Source: Streptomyces sp. cg36
Lineage (GTDB): Bacteria; Actinomycetota; Actinomycetes; Streptomycetales; Streptomycetaceae
Assembly (NCBI RefSeq): GCF_041080675.1
Contig: NZ_CP163520.1
Coordinates: forward strand, 5,828,001-5,892,000
DNA: 64,000 bases
Direction: 5' to 3'
Of this stretch, positions 17,757 to 27,782 are shown piece by piece. How positions within the stretch are numbered: the first letter of the stretch is position 1; the number at the start of each line of letters is the position of its first letter. Below the pieces are notes generated by a model. It saw only the letters and a list, made by a program, of their open reading frames with translations. It did no database searches and was not told where the DNA came from. Position numbers and translations under genes: made by a program.

Positions 17757-18254
17757 TTACCGGACAGCCCGCGCCACGGGGGAGAGCACCGCGCCCGTCA
17801 GGGCCGCCAGGTCCGCGGGGGAGAGTTCGACCTCCAGGCCGCGGCGGCCCGCCGAGACGCAGACCGTCTCGTGCGCGGACGCCGACGCGTCCAGGACCGT
17901 CCGCAGCCGGCGCCGCTGGCCGAGCGGGGAGATGCCGCCCAGCACGTACCCGGTGGCCCGCTCCGCCGCCGCCGGATCCGCCATCGCGGCCCGCTTGCCG
18001 CCCACCGCCGCGGCCAGGGCCTTGAGGTCGAGGGAGCCCGCCACCGGCACGACGGCGACGGTCAGTTCGCCGTCCACGTCCGCCACCAGGGTCTTGAAGA
18101 CCCGGTCGGGGGAGACGCCGAGGGCCGCCGCGGCCTCCTCGCCGTACGACGCCGCGGCGGGATCGTGCTCGTACGCGTGCACCGTGAACGGGGTGCCCGC
18201 CGCCGTCAGCGCCACCGTCGCCGGGGTCCCAGCGGAAGCTTTCTTCTTCGCCAT
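17757..18254 (-). CDS. Aminoacyl-tRNA deacylase, YbaK/EbsC type
   Basis: A 165-residue YbaK-family protein. The family hydrolyses mischarged aminoacyl-tRNA, typically Cys-tRNA(Pro), in the cytosol. 'VFKTLVADVDG' contains the conserved catalytic Lys, and 'GYVLGGISPLGQRRR' is the signature GGxSP block; full length is present. ATG 18254 begins 'MAKKKASAG'. It lies 16 nt after the LON-domain gene, on the same strand, and is the last gene of that operon. Its transcription ends in the repeat-rich gap. Confidence 0.9.
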   Translation of the reverse strand: MAKKKASAGTPATVALTAAGTPFTVHAYEHDPAAASYGEEAAAALGVSPDRVFKTLVADVDGELTVAVVPVAGSLDLKALAAAVGGKRAAMADPAAAERATGYVLGGISPLGQRRRLRTVLDASASAHETVCVSAGRRGLEVELSPADLAALTGAVLSPVARAVR

Positions 18255-18270
18255 GTGCCGAATCCTCGCC

Positions 18271-19035
18271 TCAGTTGGGGCTGGTGGGGCCGCGCGTCAG
18301 GTCCACCGCCGGGAGCGACGGGAGGTGGCGGATCACCGCCGTCTCGGCCCGCAGCAGCTTCAGCTCCTCGCGCAGCCGGGTCGCGGTGTCGGGCGCCTGC
18401 AGCAGCCGCTGCTTGGCCGGTACGTCGAGCACGGCCGCCGCCGCCACCAGGTAGGAGACCACCGACGGCTCGTCGGGCAGCTCGGCGGAGCCGGTCACCG
18501 ACCGCTCCCGGGCCCCGGCCAGCCGCTTCTGGTAGGCGCGGAACGCCCGCAGGACGCCCTCCGCCAGCGCCCCGGCCTCGTCGCCCGGTTCCTCCGGCAG
18601 CTCCTCCAGCTCGGCCGTCAGATACGGGCCGCTCGCGTCCACCGAGAGCAGCCTGACCCGGGTCGTGCCGGTGGCCAGGACCTCGAAGCTGCCGTCCGGG
18701 CGCTCCCGGATGGTCGCCGCGTCCGCGATGCAGCCCACCTGGTGGAACGCCTGGAGGGGGTCGGGCCCGAACCCGGCGGCCGGGCCCTTCTCGGGCAGGG
18801 TGGTCGGGTCCGGCATCCCGGGCCCGGTCGGCGCCACCTCCCGGCCGTCGCGGATCGCGACCACGGCGAACCGGCGGGGTTCGTCGTCGTCGGAGCCCGA
18901 GCCGGAGTCCGGGCCGGACTTCAGCAGGTCGCGCATCATGGCGCGATAGCGCTCCTCGAAGACGTTCAGCGGCAGGACGAGGCCGGGGAACAGCACCGAG
19001 TTGAGCGGAAAGAGGGGGAGGCGAGCGGTGGTCAC
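18271..19035 (-). CDS. LON substrate-binding domain protein
   Basis: The 254-residue product carries only the N-terminal substrate-binding domain of Lon proteases; no AAA+ or Ser-Lys peptidase part is present. The opening 'RLPLFPLNSVLFPGLVLPL' and 'VFEERYRAMM' are typical, and 'VGCIADAATIRERPDGSFEV' follows. The C-terminal half is helical. Stand-alone proteins of this kind are common in actinobacteria, and their role is unknown. The GTG start 19035 gives the usual N-terminus; TTG 19044, overlapping the upstream stop as TTGA, is an alternative. The insertion 'SGPDSGSGSDDDEP' is a low-complexity loop. Confidence 0.85.
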   Translation of the reverse strand: MTTARLPLFPLNSVLFPGLVLPLNVFEERYRAMMRDLLKSGPDSGSGSDDDEPRRFAVVAIRDGREVAPTGPGMPDPTTLPEKGPAAGFGPDPLQAFHQVGCIADAATIRERPDGSFEVLATGTTRVRLLSVDASGPYLTAELEELPEEPGDEAGALAEGVLRAFRAYQKRLAGARERSVTGSAELPDEPSVVSYLVAAAAVLDVPAKQRLLQAPDTATRLREELKLLRAETAVIRHLPSLPAVDLTRGPTSPN

Positions 19036-19040
19036 AACGC

Positions 19041-20192
19041 TCAAGCGTAATGGTCGCCGGACCTGCCGCGGCCGGGCTTCCCGAGGGCGTCCGCGCCCGG
19101 CTTCCCGGCGGCCCGCCCGGGCGCCTTCGCCGGTGGCCGGGCCAGGGCCGCCCAGGGCCCGGCCGGGACGCCCGCCGGACCCCGCTCGCGCCCCGGCGGC
19201 GGGCCCGCCGCGACCTGCCTGCGGGCCCCGTCGCGCAGCTCGGTGAACCGGCCCAGCGGGTCGTCGGCCAGCCGCGCCCAGGGGAACGCGGTGACGTACG
19301 GTCCGATCCGGCCGAACTGCTCCAGCGCCTCGGGCCACCGCTCCCGTTCCACCAGGACGTACGCGAGCAGATTGCGCACCTCGGCGGGCCACGGGTCGCC
19401 CGGCTCGTAGGCGGCGGAGACCGCGATGGCGAGGTCCGCCGCCGCGTCGATCCGGTCCCGGAACAGCTCCCGGGCGCTCTGCCGGCCCGCGGGCGGCGGG
19501 GCGCCCCCGCCCGCCAGGCACGCGAACGCGGCCCGCACCGGCAGCGCCCGCACGAGCGAGCCGGGCAGCGCGTCGGCGGCGGCCTCCTCGGCGAACCCGA
19601 AGCACTCGCGGTGCGAGCCGTACCACTGCGCGGACAGGTACTGCAGGGCCGCGACGTGGCAGCCGTAGTGGTGCGAGGAGCGGCCGACCGCCTCCGCCCA
19701 CAGCGACTCGAAGAGGGTGTGCGGCGCATGGGTGCCGCGCGCGTGGTCCAGCGCGATGCGCCAGGGCACCGGGTCCGCGGGCTCGGCCGAGGCCGCCGCG
19801 TCGATCAGCGGCGCGGTCTCCCGCAGCAGTTCGGCCCGGGCCGGGGAGCCCCACGCCCGTACGATCGCGAGCTCCGCCTTGACCAGCAGCGCGTCCGGGT
19901 CGCGGGGCGCGGCGGCCAGCCAGTCGGCGAGCCAGTCCGGGCGGCTGACCGCGAACGCGGCGAGCCGCATCGTGTAGCGGTCGCGGTTCTCCCACTCGGC
20001 GGACTCCCGGGTGGCCGCGAGCAGCGCGGCCACCGCCGCGTACTCGCCGCGCGCGGCGGCCACCAGCGCGGGGCCGAGCCGTCCGTCGGGCGCGTCGAGG
20101 AGCAGTTCCTCGTCGGCCCGGAGGTCGGCCGCGAGCTGCGGGGTGTGCCTGACCGCGCGGACGGCACGGATCAGAGCCTGTACGAATGACAT
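19041..20192 (-). CDS. Helical protein of unknown function
   Basis: I do not recognise a characterised family. The 383-residue protein starting 'MSFVQALIRAVRA' looks wholly alpha-helical with repeat-like helix pairs ('WLADWLAAAPRDPDALLVKAEL', roughly residues 90-250), reminiscent of tetratricopeptide-like folds. 'HHYGCHVAALQYLSAQWYGS' is a striking aromatic/His block. The last ~60 residues are Pro/Gly/Arg-rich and probably disordered. It has no signal peptide. It precedes the LON-domain gene by 5 nt and so heads the three-gene leftward operon. ATG 20204 is an alternative start. Confidence 0.7.
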   Translation of the reverse strand: MSFVQALIRAVRAVRHTPQLAADLRADEELLLDAPDGRLGPALVAAARGEYAAVAALLAATRESAEWENRDRYTMRLAAFAVSRPDWLADWLAAAPRDPDALLVKAELAIVRAWGSPARAELLRETAPLIDAAASAEPADPVPWRIALDHARGTHAPHTLFESLWAEAVGRSSHHYGCHVAALQYLSAQWYGSHRECFGFAEEAAADALPGSLVRALPVRAAFACLAGGGAPPPAGRQSARELFRDRIDAAADLAIAVSAAYEPGDPWPAEVRNLLAYVLVERERWPEALEQFGRIGPYVTAFPWARLADDPLGRFTELRDGARRQVAAGPPPGRERGPAGVPAGPWAALARPPAKAPGRAAGKPGADALGKPGRGRSGDHYA

Positions 20193-20300
20193 GGTGTGAA
20201 CCATTGAAATCCGCAGGTCGGAGGGGCGCCAGTGGTCTGCGGTGAAGAGTCTGTGGCGGCCGTGACGGTTGTACGGGCACGGGTCAAGGACCGGCAAATT

Positions 20301-21902
20301 TCAGCCACGGCGCAGCAGCCGTGAGGCACCCGCCGCCACCGTGGTCGCCAGGATCCAGCCGAGCACGATCAGCACCGCCGCCACCCACTGCCAGCTGCCG
20401 TGCAGCTTCCAGTAGCCGTCCTGGCCGAGGTTGATCACCGGCACCAGCAGGTCCAGGGCGTACAGCGAGGCGTTCCAGTCCGGGTGCTCGTCCGCCTTGA
20501 TCGGCTGCGGGTCGTAGTGCGAGAACGCCAGCGCGCCCGCCGCCCACAGCACCGCCATCCACAGCGCGGCCCGGCCCGGCCGGTAGCCGTAGGCCACCGT
20601 CACGTCCTGGAGCACGCCCCACAGCTTGCCCGCGGGCGGCAGGGTCTCGCGGCGTCTGCGCTGCTTGGCCAGCAGCACCTCGCGGGCGTCCGCGTCCTCG
20701 CCGCTGTTGCGCAGCACGGTGGCGAGCCGCTCGTACGGCTCCGGGGCGTACTCCGGAGTCGCCGCCGCCACCCACTCCAGCCGTCTGGCCAGCGGGAACA
20801 GTCCGCGCGGGATGAGGTTCTCGTAGCTGAAGCCGCCCATGGCGAGCCCGCCGGGGCCCGGCCAGCTGGTCGACATGTCGACCAGGTTGACGACCTTGGC
20901 GCCCGAGAGCACCACCCGCCCGTGCTCCGGCCGCTCCCCGAGGAAGCGCAGCTCCGGCGTCTGCACCCGGCGCAGCGACAGCTCCTGGTAGTCGCGCATC
21001 ACGAACCGCGCGCTCTGGAAGTCGACCGCGTCCCCGAACCGGCCGTCGTCCAGGCGCAGCCCGCCCTCGCAGACGAAGGACTGCACCCGGGTGCCGCGCA
21101 CCGGGGTGCTGGTGTAGTTCGTCCCGTACGGCGGGGTCGTGGTCTCGGTGGCGTCGGGCGACACGGCCGCCGCCGTCATGTACAGCGTCCGCTCGACCGT
21201 CAGCTGGGGCGCGTTCAGGGCCCGGCGGCCCTCCGGGTTGACCAGCCTGCTGCCGCGCAGGCTCAGCGTCACCCCGACCTTGGCCGCCCGCAGGCTGACC
21301 TCGCCGTACGACTCGATCAGCTCGGCCTGGAGGTCCTGGGCGACCGAGAGGCCGTCCGCCGCGATCGAGCGGCCCTTGCGGTCGGCGCGGATCACGGCCT
21401 GGTTGAGCAGCAGATCGGTGCCGATGTGGGCGTCGGTGAGCCGGATGCCGCGGGCGATGCGGCAGCGCGGCAGATGCAGATCGCCCTCGGTCTGCAGCCG
21501 GGCCGCCTCGATCCGGGGGATCGCGCAGTTCACCATCCGCACGGTCGTCACCCGGCACTCCGGCAGCAGCACCTCGCCCTCGAACCGGCAGTTGTTCAGC
21601 TCCACGTACGGGGTGACCGTGCCGCCGGACAGATTGAGCGTGCCGGTGATCTGCACGCCGTTCAGCTTCAGCGCCGAGACCCGTCCGGCCAGCGCGGGCG
21701 GTCCGCTCAGGAGCAGCAGCGCCACCACCCGGGCCCGCACACTGCGCTCGGGCCCCCAGGCCCGGCCGGAGAAGGGATCGTCGCGCACCCGGTTGCGAGT
21801 GCGCAGATCGTAGGTGCTGCCGTTGCGGAACGCCTGCCACATTCCCAGCTCCGCCGGACTGAGCCAGTCCGGCGCCTCACCGACCTCCGGCGCCTCGGTC
21901 AC
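20301..21902 (-). CDS. Beta-helix-like membrane protein (old 'oxidoreductase' type)
   Basis: This 533-residue protein combines a long pentapeptide-like region (about residues 65-320), with hydrophobic residues recurring about every five positions ('[16 protein letters not shown]', '[14 protein letters not shown]', '[16 protein letters not shown]'), with two C-terminal membrane helices (~445-465 and ~505-525). I infer a right-handed beta-helix on the cytoplasmic side anchored to the membrane. No cofactor motif supports an enzymatic label. GTG 21902 has GAGGGGGA 5 nt upstream, which sets the start. It is divergent from hisD; 157 nt separate them. Confidence 0.7.
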   Translation of the reverse strand: MTEAPEVGEAPDWLSPAELGMWQAFRNGSTYDLRTRNRVRDDPFSGRAWGPERSVRARVVALLLLSGPPALAGRVSALKLNGVQITGTLNLSGGTVTPYVELNNCRFEGEVLLPECRVTTVRMVNCAIPRIEAARLQTEGDLHLPRCRIARGIRLTDAHIGTDLLLNQAVIRADRKGRSIAADGLSVAQDLQAELIESYGEVSLRAAKVGVTLSLRGSRLVNPEGRRALNAPQLTVERTLYMTAAAVSPDATETTTPPYGTNYTSTPVRGTRVQSFVCEGGLRLDDGRFGDAVDFQSARFVMRDYQELSLRRVQTPELRFLGERPEHGRVVLSGAKVVNLVDMSTSWPGPGGLAMGGFSYENLIPRGLFPLARRLEWVAAATPEYAPEPYERLATVLRNSGEDADAREVLLAKQRRRRETLPPAGKLWGVLQDVTVAYGYRPGRAALWMAVLWAAGALAFSHYDPQPIKADEHPDWNASLYALDLLVPVINLGQDGYWKLHGSWQWVAAVLIVLGWILATTVAAGASRLLRRG

Positions 21903-22001
21903 TGCCGTCCCCCTCGTTCCTGCCCGTCCCGCGCGGTCGCCTGCGGGTGTAACGGACCGAACGCTAGTGGTCACGTCCGACGCGCGGGGCGGGCGGGACA
22001 T

Positions 22002-22018
22002 GTATCAGCCAGTGATAC
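22002..22018. promoter_or_regulatory. Palindrome in the hisD divergent promoter region
   Basis: GTATCA-GCCAG-TGATAC is a perfect 6-bp inverted repeat with a 5-nt spacer, 41 nt before the hisD start and in the 157-nt gap between divergent genes. The shape fits a dimeric repressor operator; I cannot name the regulator. Confidence 0.45.
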
Positions 22019-22059
22019 GGGCGACCGGTGGCCCGATGTGGTCTGAGAGAATTGGTTCC

Positions 22060-23382
22060 GTGATCTCTCGAATCGATCTGCGCGGCAACGCCCTCCCCGA
22101 GGGGGGCGCCCTGCGCGACCTGCTGCCCCGTGCCGAGTTCGACGTGGAAGCCGCCCTGGAGAAGGTGCGGCCCATCTGCGAGGACGTGCATCATCGCGGC
22201 ACGGCGGCGCTGATCGAGTACGCGGAGAAGTTCGACGGCGTGACCCTGGAGCGGATCCGGGTCCCCGCCGAGGCCCTCACCGAGGCCCTGGAGAAGCTCG
22301 ACCCGCAGGTCAGAGCCGCCCTGGAGGAGTCCATCCGGCGCGCCAGGACCGTCCACCGCGCCCAGCGCCGCAGCGAGCACACCACCCAGGTGGTGCCCGG
22401 CGGCACCGTCACCGAGAAGTGGGTTCCGGTCGAGCGCGTGGGCCTTTACGCGCCGGGCGGGCGCTCGGTCTACCCCTCGTCCGTGGTCATGAACGTGGTG
22501 CCGGCCCAGGAGGCGGGCGTCGAGTCGATCGCGCTCGCCTCCCCGCCGCAGACGGAGTTCGGCGGGCTGCCGCACCCCACGATCCTGGCCGCCTGCGCGC
22601 TGCTCGGCGTCGACGAGGTGTACGCGGCGGGCGGCGCCCAGGCCGTCGCGATGTTCGCGTACGGCACCGAGGAATGTGCACCCGTGAACATGGTGACCGG
22701 CCCCGGCAACATCTGGGTCGCCGCCGCCAAGCGCTACTTCACCGGCCGCATCGGCATCGACACCGAGGCCGGTCCGACCGAGATCGCGGTGCTCGCCGAC
22801 GAGACCGCGGACCCGGTGCACGTCGCCGCCGACCTGATCAGCCAGGCCGAGCACGACCCGATGGCCGCCGCCGTCCTGGTCACCGACTCCGCGGCCCTCG
22901 CCGACGCCGTCGAGCGCGAGCTGGCGCCGCAGGTCGCGGCCACCAAGCACGTCGAGGACCGGATCAGGCCCGCGCTGGCCGGCAAGCAGTCCGCGATCGT
23001 GCTGGTCGACGGCCTGGAGCAGGGCCTGAAGGTGGTCGACGCGTACGGCGCCGAGCACCTGGAGATCCAGACCGCCGACGCCTCCGCCGTCGCGGGCCGG
23101 GTCCGCAACGCGGGCGCGATCTTCGTCGGCCCGTGGGCGCCGGTCTCGCTCGGCGACTACTGCGCCGGCTCCAACCACGTGCTGCCCACCGGCGGCTGCG
23201 CCTGCCACTCCTCGGGCCTGTCGGTGCAGTCCTTCCTCAAGGGCATCCACATCGTCGACTACAGCCGGGACGCGCTCGCCGAGGTCACCCACCACGTGGT
23301 CACCCTCGCCGAGGCCGAGGACCTGCCCGCGCACGGCGCCGCGCTCAAGGCGCGGTTCGGATGGAAGGTGCCGGGACAGTGA
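22060..23382 (+). CDS. hisD: Histidinol dehydrogenase
   Basis: The 440-residue enzyme catalyses the last two oxidations of histidine synthesis, L-histidinol to L-histidine, with NAD+ and Zn2+. Family blocks are complete: '[18 protein letters not shown]', '[15 protein letters not shown]', '[15 protein letters not shown]' and 'GAEHLEI'; the zinc ligands lie in 'SQAEHDP' and the conserved His-rich region. The GTG start at 22060 gives the normal N-terminus; the longer frame is untranslated upstream sequence. It is the first gene of the his operon and overlaps hisC by 4 nt (GTGA). Confidence 0.96.
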   Translation: MISRIDLRGNALPEGGALRDLLPRAEFDVEAALEKVRPICEDVHHRGTAALIEYAEKFDGVTLERIRVPAEALTEALEKLDPQVRAALEESIRRARTVHRAQRRSEHTTQVVPGGTVTEKWVPVERVGLYAPGGRSVYPSSVVMNVVPAQEAGVESIALASPPQTEFGGLPHPTILAACALLGVDEVYAAGGAQAVAMFAYGTEECAPVNMVTGPGNIWVAAAKRYFTGRIGIDTEAGPTEIAVLADETADPVHVAADLISQAEHDPMAAAVLVTDSAALADAVERELAPQVAATKHVEDRIRPALAGKQSAIVLVDGLEQGLKVVDAYGAEHLEIQTADASAVAGRVRNAGAIFVGPWAPVSLGDYCAGSNHVLPTGGCACHSSGLSVQSFLKGIHIVDYSRDALAEVTHHVVTLAEAEDLPAHGAALKARFGWKVPGQ

Positions 23383-24509
23383 GCGACGCCCCGACCCCGG
23401 TCGACCTGACCCTGGACGACCTGCCCGTGCGCGAGGAGCTGCGCGGCAAGTCCCCCTACGGCGCGCCCCAGCTGGACGTGCCGGTGCAGCTCAACACCAA
23501 CGAGAACCCGTATCCGCTGCCCGAGCCGCTGGTCGCGCGGATCGCCGAGCGGGTCGCCGAGGCCGCGCGCGGCCTCAACCGCTACCCCGACCGGGACGCG
23601 GTGGAGCTGCGCACCGAGCTCGCCCGCTATCTCACCCGCACCGGCGGGCATCCGGTCGCCACCGAGAACGTCTGGGCGGCCAACGGCTCCAACGAGGTCA
23701 TCCAGCAGCTGCTCCAGACCTTCGGCGGGCCCGGCCGCACCGCCATCGGCTTCGAGCCCTCGTACTCGATGCACGGCCTCATCGCGCGCGGCACCGGCAC
23801 CGGCTGGATCTCCGGGCCGCGAGGCGAGGACTTCACCGTCGACGTGGCCGCGGCCACGAAGGCGATCGCCGAGCACCGCCCGGACGTCGTCTTCATCACC
23901 TCGCCCAACAACCCCACCGGCACGGCGGTCGGCGCCGAAACGGTTCTGGCGCTCTACGAGGCCGCGCAGGCCGCCAAGCCGTCCCTGGTGGTCGTCGACG
24001 AGGCGTACGTCGAGTTCAGCCACCGCGCCTCGCTGCTGCCGCTGATCGCGGGCCGCCCGCACCTGGTGGTCTCCCGGACCATGTCCAAGGCGTTCGGCGC
24101 GGCCGGGCTGCGGCTCGGCTACCTCGCCGCGCACCCGGCGGTGGTCGACGCGGTCCAGCTCGTCCGGCTGCCCTACCACCTCTCCGCCGTCACCCAGGCG
24201 ACCGCGCTCGCCGCCCTGGAGCACACCGACACGCTGCTCGGCTACGTCGAGCAGCTCAAGCGGGAGCGCGACCGGCTGGTCACCGAGTTGCGGGCGGCCG
24301 GGTACGAGGCGACCGACTCGGACGCCAACTTCGTCCAGTTCGGCCGCTTCGACGACGCCCACACCGCCTGGCAGCGGATCCTCGACCAGGGAGTCCTGGT
24401 CCGTGACAACGGGGTGCCCGGGTGGCTGCGCGTCACCGCCGGCACCCCGACCGAGAACGACGCGTTCCTGGACGCGGTCCGTCAACTCAAGAAGGAGCAG
24501 AGAGCATGA
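23379..24509 (+). CDS. hisC: Histidinol-phosphate aminotransferase
   Basis: A 376-residue class I/II aminotransferase that transfers an amino group from glutamate to imidazole-acetol phosphate. The signature is '[12 protein letters not shown]', the PLP-binding lysine block is '[18 protein letters not shown]', and '[11 protein letters not shown]' and 'VVDEAYVEF' carry the PLP-contacting Asn and Asp. The GTG start overlaps the hisD stop, and its own stop overlaps the hisB ATG (ATGA), so translation is coupled along the operon. Length is normal. Confidence 0.96.
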   Translation: MSDAPTPVDLTLDDLPVREELRGKSPYGAPQLDVPVQLNTNENPYPLPEPLVARIAERVAEAARGLNRYPDRDAVELRTELARYLTRTGGHPVATENVWAANGSNEVIQQLLQTFGGPGRTAIGFEPSYSMHGLIARGTGTGWISGPRGEDFTVDVAAATKAIAEHRPDVVFITSPNNPTGTAVGAETVLALYEAAQAAKPSLVVVDEAYVEFSHRASLLPLIAGRPHLVVSRTMSKAFGAAGLRLGYLAAHPAVVDAVQLVRLPYHLSAVTQATALAALEHTDTLLGYVEQLKRERDRLVTELRAAGYEATDSDANFVQFGRFDDAHTAWQRILDQGVLVRDNGVPGWLRVTAGTPTENDAFLDAVRQLKKEQRA

Positions 24510-25099
24510 GCCGCGTCGGCCGTGTCGAACGCACCACCAAGGAGACGTCCGTCCTCGTCGAGATCGACCTCGACGGGACCGGAAAGGTCGACGTGTCGAC
24601 GGGAGTCGGCTTCTACGACCACATGCTCGACCAGCTCGGCCGCCACGGCCTCTTCGACCTCACGGTCAAGACCGACGGCGACCTGCACATCGACTCGCAC
24701 CACACCATTGAGGACACCGCCCTCGCGCTGGGCGCCGCCTTCAAGCAGGCGCTCGGCGACAAGGTCGGCATCTACCGCTTCGGCAACTGCACGGTCCCCC
24801 TGGACGAGTCCCTCGCCCAGGTCACCGTGGACCTCTCCGGCCGCCCGTACCTGGTGCACACCGAGCCGGAGAACATGGCGCCGATGATCGGCGAGTACGA
24901 CACCACCATGACCCGGCACATCCTGGAGTCCTTCGTGGCGCAGGCGCAGATCGCCCTGCACGTCCACGTCCCGTACGGGCGCAACGCGCACCACATCGTG
25001 GAGTGCCAGTTCAAGGCACTGGCGCGGGCGCTGCGGTACGCCAGTGAGCACGACCCGCGTGCCGCGGGCATCCTTCCTTCGACCAAGGGCGCGCTGTGA
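24506..25099 (+). CDS. hisB: Imidazoleglycerol-phosphate dehydratase
   Basis: The 197-residue monofunctional enzyme dehydrates imidazole-glycerol phosphate. The metal-binding blocks '[14 protein letters not shown]', '[14 protein letters not shown]' and '[14 protein letters not shown]' are complete; there is no fused phosphatase domain, as usual outside gamma-proteobacteria. ATG 24506 overlaps the hisC stop. The stop (TGA 25097-25099) overlaps the GTG of a 54-residue membrane protein inserted before hisH. Confidence 0.96.
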   Translation: MSRVGRVERTTKETSVLVEIDLDGTGKVDVSTGVGFYDHMLDQLGRHGLFDLTVKTDGDLHIDSHHTIEDTALALGAAFKQALGDKVGIYRFGNCTVPLDESLAQVTVDLSGRPYLVHTEPENMAPMIGEYDTTMTRHILESFVAQAQIALHVHVPYGRNAHHIVECQFKALARALRYASEHDPRAAGILPSTKGAL

Positions 25100-25260
25100 C
25101 CGGCCTCAACACCATCCTCATCGTCCTCGGGCTCTTCCTCGCCGGAGGCGTCTACTCCTTCATCAAGCAGGAGATGTCCAAGAGCCTGATCACGCTCCTC
25201 GCCATCAGCTCCGCGCTCTGCCTGGCCGCGGGCATCCTCCGGCTGGAGGTGTGGAATTGA
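25096..25260 (+). CDS. 54-residue membrane protein inside the his operon
   Basis: A tiny protein starting '[18 protein letters not shown]' and ending '[11 protein letters not shown]'. It has two predicted membrane helices (about residues 6-22 and 31-47) with a short 'IKQEMSKS' loop. GTG 25096 overlaps the hisB stop (GTGA) and its TGA overlaps the TTG start of hisH (TTGA), so it is embedded in translational coupling like a real operon member. I recall a similar small ORF here in other streptomycetes. No known histidine step is missing that it could fill. Confidence 0.7.
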   Translation: MTGLNTILIVLGLFLAGGVYSFIKQEMSKSLITLLAISSALCLAAGILRLEVWN

Positions 25261-25898
25261 GCGCTCCGAAGAAGGTCGTCGTCTTCGACTACGGCTTCGG
25301 CAACGTCCGCTCCGCCGAGCGGGCGCTGGCCCGGGTCGGCGCGGACGTCGAGATCACCCGTGACTACGACAGGGCGATGAACGCGGACGGCCTGCTCGTC
25401 CCCGGCGTCGGCGCCTTCGAAGCCTGCATGAAGGGGCTGAAGGAGGCCCGCGGCGAGTGGATCGTGGGCCGCCGGCTCTCCGGCGGGCGCCCGGTGATGG
25501 GCATCTGCGTCGGCATGCAGATCCTCTTCGCCCGGGGCATCGAGCACGGCGTGGAGACCGAGGGCCTGGACGAGTGGCCCGGCACGGTCGAGCCGCTCAG
25601 GGCGCCGGTCGTCCCGCACATGGGCTGGAACACGGTCCACGCGCCCGAGGACACCGAGCTCTTCGCGGGCCTGGACGCCGGCGCCCGCTACTACTTCGTG
25701 CACTCGTACGCGGTGCACGACTGGACCCTGGAGGTCGGCAACGCCAACATGCGCGCCCCCAGGGTCAGCTGGGCCACCCACGGCGAGCCGTTCGTCGCCG
25801 CGGTGGAGAACGGCGCGCTGTGGGCCACCCAGTTCCACCCCGAGAAGTCCGGCGACGCCGGAGCCCAGCTGCTGACCAACTGGATCGGAACCCTGTGA
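25257..25898 (+). CDS. hisH: Imidazole glycerol phosphate synthase, glutaminase subunit
   Basis: The 213-residue class I glutamine amidotransferase supplies ammonia to HisF. '[11 protein letters not shown]' opens the protein, the nucleophile Cys lies in '[11 protein letters not shown]' and the His-Glu pair in '[10 protein letters not shown]'. I start it at TTG 25257, because GGAGG at 25245-25249 is 7 nt away and the TTG overlaps the preceding stop. GTG 25251 is only 1 nt from that site and is rejected. The stop TGA overlaps the priA ATG by one base. Confidence 0.93.
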   Translation: MSAPKKVVVFDYGFGNVRSAERALARVGADVEITRDYDRAMNADGLLVPGVGAFEACMKGLKEARGEWIVGRRLSGGRPVMGICVGMQILFARGIEHGVETEGLDEWPGTVEPLRAPVVPHMGWNTVHAPEDTELFAGLDAGARYYFVHSYAVHDWTLEVGNANMRAPRVSWATHGEPFVAAVENGALWATQFHPEKSGDAGAQLLTNWIGTL

Positions 25899-26626
25899 TG
25901 GCCCCGAAGCTCGAACTCCTGCCCGCCGTCGACGTCCGCGACGGCCAGGCCGTCCGCCTCGTCCACGGCGAGTCCGGCTCGGAGACCTCCTACGGCTCCC
26001 CGCTCCAGGCGGCGCTCGCCTGGCAGGGCTCGGGTGCCGAATGGCTGCACCTGGTCGACCTGGACGCGGCGTTCGGCACCGGCGACAACCGGGCGCTGGT
26101 CGCCGAGATCACCGGGGCCATGGACATCAAGGTGGAGCTCTCCGGCGGCATCCGCGACGACGCCACCCTCGCCGCGGCCCTCGCCACCGGCTGCACCCGG
26201 GTCAACCTGGGCACCGCCGCCCTGGAGACCCCCGAGTGGGTCGCCAAGGTCATCGCCGAGCACGGCGAGCGGATCGCGGTCGGCCTGGACGTCCGGGGCA
26301 CCACCCTGCGCGGCCGGGGCTGGACCAGCGACGGCGGCGACCTCTACGAGACCCTGGCCCGCCTCGACTCCGAGGGCTGCGCGCGGTACGTGGTGACCGA
26401 CATCGCCAAGGACGGCACGCTCCAGGGCCCCAACGTGGAGCTGCTGCGCACCGTCTGCGCCGCCACCGACCGGCCGGTCGTCGCGTCCGGCGGCGTGTCC
26501 TCCCTCGACGACCTGCGGGCGCTGGCCGAGCTGGTGCCCCTGGGTGTGGAGGGTGCCATCGTGGGCAAGGCCCTGTACGCGAAGGCATTCACCCTGGAAG
26601 AAGCCCTGGAGGCTGTGTCCCGATGA
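25898..26626 (+). CDS. priA: Bifunctional HisA/TrpF isomerase (PriA)
   Basis: The 242-residue TIM-barrel isomerises both ProFAR (histidine step) and phosphoribosyl-anthranilate (tryptophan step). Key blocks '[15 protein letters not shown]', '[13 protein letters not shown]', '[15 protein letters not shown]' and '[13 protein letters not shown]' follow the actinobacterial PriA pattern. No trpF gene accompanies trpC, trpB and trpA at 32-36 kb, which fits the known dual role in Streptomyces and Mycobacterium. ATG 25898 shares one base with the hisH stop; its stop overlaps the ridA-type gene (ATGA). Confidence 0.94.
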   Translation: MAPKLELLPAVDVRDGQAVRLVHGESGSETSYGSPLQAALAWQGSGAEWLHLVDLDAAFGTGDNRALVAEITGAMDIKVELSGGIRDDATLAAALATGCTRVNLGTAALETPEWVAKVIAEHGERIAVGLDVRGTTLRGRGWTSDGGDLYETLARLDSEGCARYVVTDIAKDGTLQGPNVELLRTVCAATDRPVVASGGVSSLDDLRALAELVPLGVEGAIVGKALYAKAFTLEEALEAVSR

Positions 26627-27018
26627 GCGACGTACGGCGTGTGCAGAGTGACAGTCCCTTCGAGGACGCGTTCGGCTTCGCGCGCGCCGTCGCCGCGGGC
26701 GACCGTGTGCACGTCGCCGGCACCACGTCCTTCGACGGCACGGTGCTCTACGGCGAGGGCGACCCCTACGAACAGGCCAAGGTGGCCTTCGGGAACGCCC
26801 TCGCCGCGCTCGCGGAGTTCGGACTCGGCGCCGAGTCCGTGGTCCGCACCCGGATGTATCTGACCCATGCGCGCGACATCGACGAGGCGGGCCGGGCCCA
26901 CAAGGAGCTCTTCGACGCCGTCCGTCCCGCGGCCACGCTGGTCATCGTCTCCGGCCTGGTTGACCCGCGCCTGCTGGTCGAAGTAGAAGTAGAAGCCTTC
27001 CGAGGAGCCCCCGCATGA
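26623..27018 (+). CDS. RidA/YjgF family protein in the his operon
   Basis: A 131-residue member of the RidA family, which hydrolyses reactive enamines and imines such as 2-aminoacrylate. Blocks 'VHVAGTTSF', '[18 protein letters not shown]', 'VVRTRMYLT' and '[21 protein letters not shown]' match. The usual catalytic Arg is present in the last third ('DPRLLVEVE'). The gene is coupled by ATGA overlaps to both priA and hisF, so it is made together with the pathway. A role in clearing reactive by-products or in an unrecognised step is inference. Confidence 0.88.
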   Translation: MSDVRRVQSDSPFEDAFGFARAVAAGDRVHVAGTTSFDGTVLYGEGDPYEQAKVAFGNALAALAEFGLGAESVVRTRMYLTHARDIDEAGRAHKELFDAVRPAATLVIVSGLVDPRLLVEVEVEAFRGAPA

Positions 27019-27770
27019 CCCTCGCGGTCCGAGTCATCCCCTGCCTGGACGTCGACAACGGGCGGGTGGTGAAGGGCGTCAACTTCCAGAACCTGCGCGA
27101 CGCCGGAGACCCCGTCGAGATGGCGAAGGTGTACGACGCGGAGGGCGCGGACGAGCTGACGTTCCTCGACATCACCGCCTCCTCCGGCAACCGGGAGACG
27201 ACCTACGACGTGGTGCGGCGCACCGCCGAGCAGGTCTTCATCCCGCTGACGGTGGGCGGCGGCGTCCGCACCGCCTCGGACGTGGACAAACTGCTGCGGG
27301 CCGGGGCCGACAAGGTGGGCGTGAACACGGCGGCCATCGAGCGGCCCGAGCTGATCCGCGAGATCGCCGAGCGCTTCGGGCGCCAGGTGCTGGTGCTGTC
27401 GGTGGACGCGCGCCGCACCGCCGCGGGCTCCTTCGAGGTGACCACGCACGGCGGTCGCAAGGGCACCGGCATCGACGCGGTGGAGTGGGCGCACCGGGCG
27501 GCCGAGCTGGGCGCGGGCGAGATCCTGCTGAACTCGATGGACGCGGACGGGACCAAGGACGGCTACGACGTCGAGATGATCGCGGCGGTCCGCCGCCACG
27601 TCACGGTCCCGGTGATCGCGTCGGGCGGCGCGGGCCGCCTGGCCGACTTCCCCCCGGCGGTGGCGGCGGGCGCCGACGCGGTGCTGGCGGCATCGGTGTT
27701 CCACTTCGGCGACCTGCGCATCGCCGAGGTGAAGTCGGCGCTGGCCGGGGCGGGCCATCCGGTGCGCTGA
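27015..27770 (+). CDS. hisF: Imidazole glycerol phosphate synthase, cyclase subunit
   Basis: A 251-residue TIM-barrel that forms imidazole-glycerol phosphate and AICAR with ammonia from HisH. '[18 protein letters not shown]' contains the catalytic Asp near residue 12, and '[13 protein letters not shown]' carries the second Asp near residue 130; phosphate-binding glycine loops are complete. ATG overlaps the ridA-type stop. It ends the continuous part of the his operon; a hairpin at 27783-27808 follows. Confidence 0.96.
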   Translation: MTLAVRVIPCLDVDNGRVVKGVNFQNLRDAGDPVEMAKVYDAEGADELTFLDITASSGNRETTYDVVRRTAEQVFIPLTVGGGVRTASDVDKLLRAGADKVGVNTAAIERPELIREIAERFGRQVLVLSVDARRTAAGSFEVTTHGGRKGTGIDAVEWAHRAAELGAGEILLNSMDADGTKDGYDVEMIAAVRRHVTVPVIASGGAGRLADFPPAVAAGADAVLAASVFHFGDLRIAEVKSALAGAGHPVR

Positions 27771-27782
27771 CGTTCCTGGCTC

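Noticed and set aside
17141..18025. Long open frames in the gap between the DUF2567 gene and ybaK
   Set aside because: They translate the dispersed GC-rich repeats; no ribosome binding site or conserved motif.
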